Shown: positions 1 through 10,800 of the stretch, piece after piece
How positions within the stretch are numbered: the first letter of the stretch is position 1
Layout: every line of letters begins with the position of its first letter
Origin: Isoetes taiwanensis
Taxonomy: Eukaryota > Streptophyta > Lycopodiopsida > Isoetales > Isoetaceae
NCBI GenBank assembly: GCA_021234155.1
Contig: JAJEKV010000504.1
Span: 102,278 to 166,277, forward strand
Reading direction: 5' to 3'
DNA length: 64,000 nt
Made by a program: the position numbers and the translations under genes
The notes under the pieces: model-generated
Database searches by the model: none
What the model saw: only the letters and a program-made list of their open reading frames with translations
Told to the model about the DNA's origin: nothing

Positions 1-642
1 ATTATAGCAATATAGCAAGCCCAACTAGTCAAATGTCTTCTAGATAAAGATCTCATTGTGACTTGGTCCTCCAATTTAAGACCAGAGTTCCCTGCACAAC
101 ATTAAGTTGTGAAGGAAAGCTTGTTATACACACTATGTTCAATCATTTTCCCTGTACACTGACAATCGTTGCTATTTCAATCAACTTAGACGTGCAAGCC
201 TCTCTTTGAGAAGAGCTACATACTCGTCAATTGTCTGCTTATTCTGTAGCTTCTTTCTCAAAACATTTAACCATGCCTTCTCTTGGGTTTCTCATATATC
301 TCACTTGTACAAGGTCTATGATATGCATCTATGTTTAAATTGGAATATGTGAATATCAAGCAGAGTTATAATGGTTGTGCATATTAAGCACATATTTTTT
401 TTTTTTTTGAAGAATATAAGAATATATTAAACCACTAGAATGCGATCAAGTACAATGATAAGTTCATATTAAGCACATATACAATGGTTGTAGTTATCGT
501 CAAATCGCCTTTCCATCCATGGTATGTGCCCTTATGCATTATAGCAATATAGCAAGCCCAACTACTTAAATGTCTTCGAGATAATGATCTCATTGTGACT
601 TGGTCCTCCAATTTAAGACCAGAGTTCCCTGCACAACATTAT
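1..642. repeat. Direct duplication of ~105 bp, copies 1-105 and 538-642
   Basis: The first 105 bases recur at 538-642 with a handful of substitutions. Both copies begin ATTATAGCAATATAGCAAGC and share a stretch around CCTCCAATTTAAGACCAG. The DNA between them is AT-rich with a poly-T run near 393-409 and no gene. The first copy starts at the window edge, so the true repeat may be longer. It could be a local duplication or the remains of repeats flanking a lost element. No coding content is evident. Confidence 0.85.
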
Positions 643-1338
643 CTCCAAGTAATTATGATCTGCAATCTGTTTACCAAAAGTACAAAGAGTATGATGGGTT
701 TCAATATAAACTCCTGCTTTGAGATTTGCAGTGCTTTAAGGGAGAGAACTAAATATGGTGGACATGGTAAGAAAGCAAGCTTAATAGCATATCATCCTAT
801 GCAACAATTAGGAACATAGGAAAATTGAATACATAGCTTCAAAAATGAAGTTTTGCACTAAAGCATGCACACAAACAGAAAAACTTGTAAAAAATTAAGA
901 TCATACAAATCAGAAGTGATATTTGCAGATGGATTAATTGAACCATTGGCTGATGGCACTGCTGGTATATATAGTGCATGGGTTCAACATATCTTTGCTG
1001 GAATTATTGTTCATCATGGGCTGTACTTTAGAATGTATGACTTGCTGAAGCCTGTAGTGCTTATGGGCAGGGTTCGGGAAATTCCGAGGAACCATTGTAA
1101 GCATCTGTTAAAATATTACAAAAAACACCTTATTATTAAAATAGTCGGATCCCCTTCCTTTTTTATTTTTGGATTTCACGGAAATCTAACGGGTGAGATT
1201 TTTTTGGACGGAAAAATAGCTGGAGCCGGGGGGAAATGACGGAAATATTTATGGTAGTAGGGTAATTTTCGATTTTGCCAATAGGTTAAACGTTTTTTCG
1301 TATTAGTTAGGGTTTTTTTTTCTTGATGTTTTGGTGCA
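643..1338. other. AT-rich stretch without recognisable gene
   Basis: Only short open frames with no recognisable domains or plant-like codon pattern occur here. The last part (about 1,300-1,338) contains TTAGGGTTTTTTTT just before the ATG at 1,339. A GGGTTT-type motif is common in front of plant first exons, so this may be the remains of a 5' leader. Confidence 0.5.
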
Positions 1339-3675
1339 ATGGCGGCAGCGGCAGAGATGGAGGAATGCATTCAATTGGATCAGGTGCTCCAATCAGTCAG
1401 AAAGCAAATGCAAAGAATTAAAACAATGAATGTGACATCATTGGCTTGAATCAAAATAATAATGTATGGTTTGACATGGAAGCTTTGCTAAAATTCATGG
1501 TCATCTTTTATCAGGTACGTAACTCAACCAAGAATTTCTGATTTATTTCAGAAGTTTCATTTAGTTTGATGTTGCATATATTTTGAACCATATACTAGGT
1601 TCCTATTGCTTATGCTTATCGCTTACATACTGCTTATGATTAATGATGTTCTGCAGTATGCTGGGGTTTAGATAGGAATGTAAAATTAAACAGTCGGGAT
1701 ATCTTGGAGCTATGATGGTTGCATGCTACGTTGGAGTGCTGATGGAGATGCAATGCTTCAGTTTTATTGCTTTGGATAGAAAATAAAAGGGCTTATGTGT
1801 GAGTGTTGAAGCATGGTAGATGAGAGCAACAAGGTAAAGCAAGGTTGGCCAATTCGCTATAATGATGTCTTGTTTTATGTTATATGGGCATTTACAATAA
1901 AAAGGCACAGATGCTTAGATCCTATGGACCCTAGATTGTGTAATTGTTAGAATTGCTTTTGTCATGTTCATGATCTGCATTTGGCTTTTGGTCTAGCTAT
2001 TAAGCAAGTTTGCTGTTGTTGCAGCTTGGCTTTCTTGTGCTGAGAATGGTTTCAAAGGCTGCATCTATTTGTATCTTGTTAGGATAATAGAGTATCTTGT
2101 ATCTTGTTGGGGGCAAAATAGGTTTTGAGAGTTGCATGCATTTATATCTTGCTATAAGGCAATAGGGTCTTGCAGGGATGGATTCAGGGGCTGATAGTTT
2201 CTCAAGGACGTAGGAAATTATAATGGATGCTTGTAGCTTGTTTTGGTTTCTTAGTTGGCTAGTTGGGTCTGTTGTGGCATGTGCATATGCAGGGATTATA
2301 GGCTTGTCTTGCGTGTAAGTGGTGAAGCATGGTATGTGAGAACAACAAGGTAAAGCTTATTTAGTTGGTAGGTGTTTCCTTGGGATCATACCTTCAGGAG
2401 GTTATGGACATGCGAGATCAGCTATGTCCTCAGGCACACACTTGACATGTATATATACATTGATGTATACTTTGCAGTTTGATAAAGCATTCTTATTCGC
2501 CCACGGTTTTCCCCGAAAACCTTTGGCGGGGGTTTTTAACCGGACAAGAATAAGTTTGTTTGCTCCTTGTGGGTTCCATAGGCCGATTGGCCTCAGTGGA
2601 CGATAAAAAATCATTCTCATTCTCATTCTATAAATTCTTGACATAAATGTTTAACTAGTTTGACGTGAATTTGATAAACTCTAGCGTTAGGGTCTTATTG
2701 CATGGACTGTTGCAGTGATACAGGTTCTTGCAAAGGAGTTATTGCTTTGCTAGGGCGCTTAGGTTTGGTTTTGTCTCTGGTTTAGAGTGCAGGGCTTGCT
2801 ACTAGGAAGGTGCAGTGTTCTTGCTAGCTAGAATGATGATAAATCAGAGTTAGATCTAGGCTGGTATATTTTTTCTGCTTGCATTTAGGCAGTTACGTTG
2901 GCATTGAAATATCTCGCAATAATATAATTCAAAAGTCCTTCTCGTTTCTCACAACTGCCCGTATTTTGTTTGCATTTGAATAATTGTCTCCATTATTTTT
3001 TGAACCAGGTTCTATGAAGCAGATGTGCAGGGCAATCTGGAAGTATATCTTAAGCTGGACGAGATGGAATTGACAAGTAAACATAAGTTTGAGAGAGTGT
3101 CGTTGGTCTTAATGAATTATGCTCTTCGTTTAGATTATTTTGAGAAAGGGCAAGTTACAAAATCAAAGAGGAACCCTCGTTGGTTCTCAGTGCAGTCAGA
3201 AGAACATAACTGGTGGCTTGGAATGTTTCAAGTGAAAAAAAAGAATTACGCGGTATTAAAATGGGTATTTGACCAAACAGAGCTACCGAGACTTATTGGG
3301 TTATATGAATCAGGAGAGCTACTAAAGGTAGATGGTTATGGTTCTTTTAAAGTTAGGTTTCACTTGGCATCTGATCTCAAAACTGAGAAGGCAATGTACA
3401 ATATAAAGTCAACAGGGGCGCAAACTACAAAAAATTGCATTTACTGCATGTATGTCTTGAAGGAAAAGAAAAAGAGCAGAAGCACCTTGTCATGTAATCA
3501 GGACGTGCCACCAAATAGAGATAAGAAGGACAAAACTTTTGATGCAATTTTGCCAATTCCTCTTAATAGAGTGCATTTCTGTACACTTCATGCAATGGTC
3601 ATGGTCTTTGGTATTCTATACCTTCACACAATAAATAAGGAAATGGAGATTACAACGCTGATATACAAAATATAA
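1339..3675 (+). pseudogene. Broken multi-exon gene, family not recognised
   Basis: The first exon appears to start at ATG 1,339 (MAAAAEMEECIQLDQVLQ...) and ends at 1,514, where CAG is followed by a strong donor, GTACGTAA. The stretch reading ...VWFDMEALLKFMVIFYQ before the donor is one base out of frame with the ATG, so the exon carries a frameshift. A second exon follows an acceptor TTTTTTGAACCAG at 3,009 and stays open to 3,675. It reads YEADVQGNLEVYLKLDEME... and later CIYCMYV and DAILPIPLNRVHFCTLHAM. Joining at these sites again needs one base to keep frame. The Cys pair and the Leu-rich HFCTLHAM segment look conserved but I cannot name the family; a transposon-derived protein is possible. 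Introns, a proper donor and codon-like sequence support former coding. Two frame breaks suggest decay. Confidence 0.45.
2487..2640 (+). mobile_element. SINE-like dispersed repeat, copy 1
   Basis: The copy has a 5' part CTTATTCGCCC, then GGTTTTCCCCGAAAACC, a G-rich block with TTTTTAACCGG, and the returning arm GAATAAG. A 3' part follows with ATAGGCC...TTGGCCTCAGTGGACG and a short simple-repeat tail of CATTCT units. The same order of blocks recurs near 16,700 and 18,870 on the plus strand, and around 42,430-42,520 on the minus strand. The dispersed copies, hairpin body and simple 3' tail fit a non-autonomous retroposon. No tRNA-like head with A and B boxes was identified, so SINE is a working label. 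This copy lies inside the presumed intron of the broken gene at 1,339-3,675. Confidence 0.6.
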
Positions 3676-3719
3676 TTGCAAACAATGTCCAAGATTAATA
3701 CCTGAATACAAGGCTGCTT

Positions 3720-4695
3720 ACATCGACGCAGCATTCTGTAACCTGCCCACCTGTTTCATGAAACTTTGACCTCCAATCACCAAAAAAAATATTTTCAAGT
3801 AATTGGTCACCAAGATCATGCAAAATATATGTTTGAGGAGTAATTCTCAATGTTTCCACGTCCTTAAAAAGAAATCCAAATACATTTATGGGCAAAAAGA
3901 CTTTTACTCCACATCGAACTCCACCTCTCTCTGTTAACATTCTTCCAATCTCCTTTGATAATAAATAACGATATGCTGTCAATATTTGCATATCATCAAA
4001 GGTCCTTGATAATAAGGTAAGATTTGGAGCATCCAATAACGTAAGTTTACCAATGGTATCTGCTGCCTTTCAAATGCCATTATTTCTAAGAAATGACAAA
4101 GACAAGCAAGGGAACAATAGCTGACCAATACTAAAATGATGAACCTCCAACACGCTACTTATGCTTTTAGTTTGGAACTTTATCTTTGAAATCAAGAGCA
4201 AATGCAATTAGCATCTAGCTTAGGAAATTCTCGATGTTTGAGCAATTTCTTCTTTGAGCATGTCATGTGGAGTGTAAGCATGAGCAACTAGAATCTCTTC
4301 CACACGATTACCTCCTTGACTAATAACAAAGCCAACCACTTTGGCTTTCCAATGTGAAGACACATCATTCAGTCTTTTTCGTTTGACACCATGGTTGCAC
4401 GATTTGTCGAGGTGCAGTGTCACCCGGGATCCCACTTTTGAGATGTGCATATTGATCCAAGTACCATCTTCGTTCTTGTTTTTCCTCAAAACAATCTTGC
4501 TAATTTCAGATCGATGCGTGCACATGACCTGAGAAAAACAAATAATATAAACTCCAAACAATCTCTTATAAAAAGCATATTCAGCTCAACCAATCCTGCA
4601 GACAAGGCTTATTCAGGTCAAAATAATACCGTTTAGAAGATGGTGCTTTGGTTGTGATGAGACGAAATCGAGGCTCCCAAATGCCGTGTCTCTGA
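3720..4695 (-). pseudogene. Minus-strand exon remnants of an unrecognised gene
   Basis: Three coding-like blocks are read on the minus strand. The first begins after an acceptor-like TTTGTTCAG near 4,695 and reads RHGIWEPRFRLITTKAPSSK. The second follows a clean acceptor (TTTTTCTCAG) near 4,530 and reads VMCTHRSEISKIVLRKNK..., with WKAKVVGFVISQGG further on. The third, about 4,090-3,720, includes DDMQILTAYRYLLSKEIGRM and GVKVFLPINVFGFLF. The amino-acid composition and splice signals look like real exons. I found no start codon, and the phases of the first and second blocks do not fit any obvious GT donor. The gene may be incomplete or broken. No domain is recognised. It lies tail-to-tail with the broken gene at 1,339-3,675. 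Confidence 0.4.
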
Positions 4696-4749
4696 ACAAA
4701 TTTGGATCAAACTTTCCTTTCCTTTCCCGCCCCTTTTCTTTGTTCGAGC

Positions 4750-6350
4750 TTTCGAGGTAATTTTTGGTGGTTTTTTTTTTCGGTGTATTTCAAATTCAAA
4801 TTTCTATTTTTGTGGAGAGGAAGTAGTAAGCACATTAATGAATTTTGCCATTAATACTCTCATTAATGCTTTTGAGTTATTAATTCTTGGTGTTTTTGCA
4901 AATAGCTGCCACCTAGGAATTCAATGCCACATAGTACCGGGATTAAACAAATAGGCCCTTCACTCCTATTGGTCAATCAACTTTGCTGACGTGGTGTTTT
5001 TTTTTTTTTCCTTTTTTTTTTTTTATAGATGGGACGTTTTGTGATCTCATTTTACCTATAGTTTGATAGCATTGCTTGGTGCCCGAGGTGATGCAAGTAA
5101 TGCAAGGCATCAGAGAGTCATTGAACTCAGAAAGTGCAGCTAAACATTTTTATCAGTATGTCTGCATGAAGTATTAAATGGCATAATTTAAAGGAGTTGT
5201 TAACTAAAAGAGTGGCTTTGGAGAATAATAATAAGCATGGAGAACTTGGGGACATTATAAACTAAATTTTAACAGTTCTGGGCTGACGAGGTTAGCTAGA
5301 CACCTTGATGATTTGATGTACATAGAAGGCTCAAATAGGCAAGTTACTAGATCAATGTGATGGTTTAAAATTCATATAGAGGCTAAATTATATTAGCATT
5401 TACTGCACTAAAAATCTCCTATGGTATTGCCTACTTGAGTATCACAGACTTTTTGAAAGTTTTGACTAAGTGGTGGTATCTATTGCCTGATGCCATTAAA
5501 ACATGTCATATTTGTCTTATATTCTTGCTTATATTAAAGAATTAACAATCAAAGACTAGCTGATACATGTTTAGCCAGATTTACATGCATGAAATGGAGC
5601 ATTGCATTTCAAATGTGCATCTGGCATGCAAGGGGCTGGTATGTTAGTTTTCAAAGTAATGATTTAGGTGTACTGCTAGATTTGATGGCATCTTCTATGA
5701 TTGGAACTTGCACATAGCAATACGAATATCTTACACATGAAGCTACAGAAATCCATGCATGAATTGTAATAACATTAATATTATTTCATGTAAGCTCCAT
5801 ATGACAGAGGTTCCTTGATGTTGCTTCCTTGATGTTACTTCGTCATGTTTAATCAACAACCTAGCAAGAGTTCTAATTTCATTAATCCACCATTTTGGTG
5901 TTCCAGTATAGGTAGGAGGGTCTCTCATGGTGTTGGGTTTTGTTTTTGTTTGCTATGCTCCTACATGCAACATTAATTATCAATATTTATCATCTTCAAA
6001 GTGGAAATCAGAAGGCTTCTTTATCTTTGTGGAAATTCAAGTGCATTGCATCAAGTTGTGTCAATCACAAGGCTCCTTTACCTTTATGGAAATCCACATG
6101 CATTTCATGGAAGTGTGTACGTCAAGTATACCAAGAACCTGTCTTTTCATATGCACAAAATGTAGATTTTGCTTAGGAATTTCTTATAGAGATATGCATT
6201 TAGAAAGTCGCACACAGACTGAGGCTGTTATGTTTCATCTATGCTACTTCCTTCAATAAATTAACCTGATTTTCTGACATATAAAAAGCAAACTGAGACA
6301 AGATTAATTAAGGGTTTTCATTTCAATCATGTTTTAACCAATTTGATTTT
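4750..6350. other. AT-rich non-coding stretch
   Basis: Poly-T runs occur near 4,770-4,780 and 5,000-5,024. Open frames are short and show no domain. Nothing else is recognised. Confidence 0.5.
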
Positions 6351-6360
6351 TTGAACCAGA

Positions 6361-6597
6361 ATTTGGATTAGGTGGTGCACCTGGGACCAGTTGGAAGAGC
6401 ATACACATTGAAGATGTGTTGGAGATTTTGAAGAAGTACTGCGAGTTGACATTTAACGCCTACTTTATAGGATTGCAAGGAAGCACTCAAAGTGGAGTCT
6501 GATGAAAGGAATGATAATGGCATATGCTGTTCAAGATAATCATGAAAAAGCAATTTTTATTTCCACAGGTTTCTTATTTTGGAAGTTTGATTTGATT
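6361..6597 (+). pseudogene. Isolated exon-like remnant, unrecognised
   Basis: Directly after an acceptor-like ATTTTTTGAACCAG, identical over 14 bases to the acceptor at 2,996-3,009, the sequence reads FGLGGAPGTSWKSIHIEDVL and continues EILKKYCELTFNAYFIGLQG. It then meets stops. In another frame coding-like sequence resumes as LMKGMIMAYAVQDNHEKAIF to a stop near 6,597. The blocks look like one exon broken by a small indel. It could be a further exon of the gene starting at 1,339 or an independent remnant. I do not recognise the family. Confidence 0.35.
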
Positions 6598-6599
6598 TA

Positions 6600-7650
6600 G
6601 ATGTAGACATCAAAATCTTGATATCCATTGTTTTGATAAATGCAGAATGCCAAAGTCTGCTAGAATAATTTGAGATGGCATAGCAAACAACAAACATAGG
6701 GCATCTGCTCATGTGAAAAGTGGAATGGAGTACATTGGAATGTGGAAATTGGATTAGTCGGATTACATATGGACCAAGGATATCAATGCTTTTGTTGTAT
6801 CAATTTTACCAACTCCTATAATGGTTTTATTTTTGTATGGCCTTTAGGCATGCCGGGCATTCATTTGAGCATCTTGAGCATGCGCATTTCTAGTCCCAGG
6901 TACACTTGCTCTTCTAAGAGTTTGAATTTGATTGATGTTATTGTTTGGATCTTAGAGCACAAAATGCTAAAATAGTGACATCATGGTGAAACATCTGCTG
7001 CAACATATTGTATTATTTTGGATTTAACAGATTTCTTCTTCTTCTATTTATATGCTGTATCTCTAACAAACAACTTGACAATGAGGTAGAGCATGTTTTC
7101 TTGCTAGATGAGTTACTCTTAGAATGAATTTGCATATGATGGCAAAGATTTGTTAAATTTATGTGCTCAAATTGTGATCAAGAACATATCTATACTACTC
7201 AAAGATGGCAGTGGCTAACTATGACTTTCAATCCCAGCTGAGCTCCAAGGTTCAATTTGATTATTTTATTATGCTGCAATTGTTTAGAGTGAATTTGAAT
7301 ATTCACATGTAACAACATCCTGTAGTTGTGATGTGACTGTTGAGGATGTGATTTGCAATAGATAATACGGGTGTAGGTCTACTGCAGTTTGGCTTATAGA
7401 TAAGTGCACAGAGCATCGCGGGTGCTGCTACATGTAGGTTGGATATTCTTACATGTAGGTCTACAGGGCAGATGGGCCTTAATATTCACTGCTTCATTGC
7501 TCTTAACGTCACAAATTCCATGGTGTATACATCATTCTGAGGCGTTTGCAACAATATGCTCCAAAAGAAGTGCACAAGGCCATAAGGTTGGGCATCAATT
7601 TTTGAGATTTTTGCATTGCCAATCTTTGCATCGTGAGACTATGCCTCACA
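6600..7650. other. Stretch without recognisable gene
   Basis: Short frames only, of mixed composition, with no repeat or domain that I could identify. Confidence 0.45.
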
Positions 7651-7657
7651 ATATGTA

Positions 7658-7920
7658 AAAAGCACATGCCCCTCTGAATTGTTGCAGTCGTCGATCCTGC
7701 AGATATGGTATGGCTTATGCACAAGATGTAAAACACATTGGTATGGCTTATACACAAAATTGTTGCAGACATTGATCCTGCAGATATGGTATGGCACTTA
7801 TGCACATGATATAAAACACATTGGCATGGCTTATGCACCAAGAAGCACATTCCCCTCTTAATTGTTGCAGACATTGATCCCGCAGATATTGTATGGCTTA
7901 TGCACAAGTGAATACCCCCT
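7658..7920 (+). repeat. Imperfect tandem repeat, ~3 units of 80-100 bp
   Basis: The unit contains GCACAT(T/G)CCCCTCT..AATTGTTGCAG, then GATCC(T/C)GCAGATATGGTATGG and CTTATGCACAAGA, and recurs three times. A related block (GCGCATTCCCCTCTCAATATTGCA, then CCACTCTAAACTTATGCCAAATG) lies at about 10,197-10,275, so the unit is also dispersed. No protein-coding meaning is apparent. Confidence 0.7.
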
Positions 7921-8178
7921 CTAAACGTGGGGCAAATGTTATGTTTTGCTTGCATATGTTCTTGCAATCAGCATGGAAGTTAATTGCACTTAAAATTTCA
8001 CATTGGCATTTGAAGGGTTTGGTTACACCACATTTATCAGGCAATGTCTTACAACATTGCTAGACAAGATGTTTTTGAATTCAACATACTTTGAGATGTA
8101 GATAAATAGATGCAACATCCATGTCTTCACATCCAATTGATCACAATTGAAAGATCATAGCCATACTCTTTGTAATTT

Positions 8179-9281
8179 TTTATGACTTTCAGGATCAATC
8201 CGCTCTATCTTTATGGTAACTTTTACTTATGTTGTATTTGTTTTATTGTGATGAAATTCAAAAGCTACAGGTGATGAAAGTCTCAAATGAATTCTAGTTT
8301 TTTTCTGGTTTGAATTCTAAAATTTTTGTCACATCCGGGAGGGGGGGACGTCCATAAGGCCCCGAAGGGGCCAAAAAAATTTTTTTGCAACACAAATCAT
8401 TAACATCCAACATATAAAAATTAAATCCTCCAACACATAACAACCAACACATAACAACCATTGACATTAACAACCAACACAACTACCATTGATATTAATT
8501 AACACAACCATTGGGTCCAACGCATTTAAATTAGAATCCCCCATAAGCCCCCTTTGGTTTGACTACCATTGATATTAATTAACACAACCATTGGGTCCAA
8601 CATTTAAATTAGAATCCCCATAAGCCCCCCTTTGGTTTGGGTGCATATTCACCTGGGGGTGACTCCGGGCAACGAGAGCTGTTGGATAGGCATATTCACC
8701 CCTCATTCCTTAATCTACACCGTATGTAAAGTTCCTCGTTTGTGGGGTATGCAAGTACAAAATTTTGCTATCTTGTATAACAAGATTTAAAAAAATACTA
8801 TAAGATTTCAAGTTTAATACTATATAGTGTTGATTTTTGTAATGCAAAATACAATTATGAAGGCTCGCGCTGCCCTATGTCATCCCCCGTGTGAATATGC
8901 ACCCAAACCAAAGGGGGCTTATGGGGGATTCTAATTTAAATGCGTTGGACCCAATGGTTGTGTTAATTAATATCAATGGTAGTTGTGTTGGTTGTTAATG
9001 TCAATGGTTGTTATGTGTTGGTTGTTATGTGTTGGAGGATTTAATTTTTATATGTTGGATGTTAATGATTTGTGTTGCAAAAAATTTTTTTTGGCCCCTT
9101 CGGGCCTTATATATCTCCCTAGGATGTGACAAAAATTTTAGAATTCAAACCGAGAGAAAAAACTAGAATTCATTTGAGACTTTCATCACCTGTAGCTTTT
9201 GAATTTCATCACAATAAAACAAATACAACATAAGTAAAAGTTACCATAAAGATAGAGCGGATTGATCCTGAAAGTCATAAA
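8179..9281. mobile_element. Foldback element: ~400-bp inverted arms around a ~215-bp loop
   Basis: The left arm (8,179-8,663) and right arm (8,879-9,281) are reverse complements along almost their full length. They run from TTTATGACTTTCAGGATCAATCC outside to GGTTTGGGTGCATATTCAC inside. The left arm carries one extra internal 80-bp tandem copy (8,482-8,561 and 8,562-8,639) that is single in the right arm. Small differences occur near the GGCCCC...GGGGCC block (about 8,345-8,375 versus 9,093-9,125). The loop (8,664-8,878) is AT-rich and non-coding. A transcript of either strand would form a very long hairpin. No transposase is present and no flanking target duplication was identified. It fits a foldback transposon or a head-to-head pair of a repeat. 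Confidence 0.85.
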
Positions 9282-9750
9282 GTTTGCAACACCCATACAC
9301 AAACATTTTTCAACTGGAATTTAACAGCAGCCTTTGGCCTCCATGGATTCTTGTGGTGAGAAACCAAAGTGGAAACTTTTTCGCTTGTTAACACAAGGAT
9401 CTAGAAGCCTTGAATTTGCTTAATAACTGCCTCAAAATCTAAAAATGCATGGTAATTTTTGCAACCTTCGATGGAATGAGCCATAAGACAATATCCAATA
9501 AGCGCAATCTCAGATTAATCAATTTTGGTAGGATGTGAAAGCCTACCAAACCCGGCCGAAAAATTGCTGTTTTAGCATAGATAACTTAGCCAAACATATC
9601 CATATCATACACTATCAAAAAGATCTCGGAGAGAGCTTTCCAACGCAATAAAAATTATCTCAAACAGAGGTCCGGATCAAAAGTTATGATAAGAAATGTG
9701 TTGCCGACGGGGAAACTGCACTACATGCGCCCTTCAAGCCCTTCATGTGT

Positions 9751-9925
9751 CCATTATGCACCACACACACAAAAAGAGGGCTTTTGTTGTGAGCCATTGG
9801 TTGTTGACCATTATGCACCACGCACAAAAAGAGGGATTTTGTTGTGAGCCATTGGTTGTTGACCATTATGCACCACACGCACAAAAAAAGGGCTTTTGTT
9901 GTGAGCCATTGGTTGTTGACCATTG
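9751..9925 (+). repeat. Minisatellite, 3 units of 55-57 bp
   Basis: Units begin at 9,751, 9,808 and 9,863 with CCATTATGCACCAC. They continue with an A-rich part and TTTTGTTGTGAGCCATTGGT before the next unit; a last partial unit starts at 9,920. Open frames across it only reflect the repeat and are not taken as genes. Confidence 0.85.
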
Positions 9926-10555
9926 GAAAAAAAAGGCTAAAATCAATGGCTTAGAAATGGTGCACTCTAGATGTACGCATTAGTACATCCATTTGAATAC
10001 ATCACGAAATCATAACAAAACCTTAGTGAAAAGCGTACAAAAACACAAAGAAAACCCCCTGTTATTATGCTACATATTGTTACTTGAAATGAGCATTACA
10101 TTATTAAAACTTTGCCTTTGGAAGTATGTTGTATGTTGCATTATCACATTACATCTGTACAAATGTTTCTTTAATAATGCTTTACAAAACAGAGGAAGCG
10201 CATTCCCCTCTCAATATTGCAAACATTGGTCCCTTTTTTTTTAACGGAACATCCACTCTAAACTTATGCCAAATGGAAGGTCCTCAACTGGAAGATTCTT
10301 GCTAAGCCATCCAATGCCAATAGTTGCAATGGAAATGCCAAACTGTTAGATGAAATACATATGGTGGGAATGCATATTTTGTGCTCCATGGTTCCTCCTA
10401 CAATCCTCATGCATATTTTCATGTTCCAAATCTTTATTTAGCAATAAACAACCACCTTTTTCAAATTGTTACTAGGCCCAACAACGCCAGGAACCATATC
10501 TAGTAACTATTAATATGTTTCTAGCATAAAACAAATGTATAATTTGCAGCCTGAA

Positions 10556-10800
10556 TCAGGACATTAAATTAATTAAGTTATACTATCTTTTGCAGAACAT
10601 TAAATTAATTAAGTTATATATATACTATCTTTTGCAGAATGAGCTAGAATATTAACTGAGCCCATGATTTTAATCTTCTATGAGCTCGTCTTGGATTGAT
10701 AAACACGAATTAGGACATTATTTAAGTTATGATGTCATTTGCAGGTTGAGCTAGAATGTTAACTGAACCCATGATTTTCATGTTCTACAAGCTCGCCTTG
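10556..10800 (+). repeat. Imperfect local duplications
   Basis: The block GGACATTAAATTAATTAAGTTAT...CTATCTTTTGCAGAA is repeated back to back. A second pair shares GAGCTAGAAT.TTAACTGA.CCCATGATTTT, at about 10,641 and 10,749. AT-rich and non-coding. Confidence 0.65.

Noticed and set aside
8294-8482. Small minus-strand frame in the foldback arm
   Set aside because: It comes from short TTGGTTGTTATG-type repeats in the arm and is not kept in the opposite arm as a protein.
7658-9925. CRISPR-like array
   Set aside because: The repeats are 55-100 bp tandem units without unique spacers of constant length, and the DNA is plant nuclear.
9684-9983. Repetitive small proteins (WLTTKALFLCVV-type units)
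   Set aside because: Translation of the 57-bp minisatellite; period not a stable coding pattern (55 and 57 bp).
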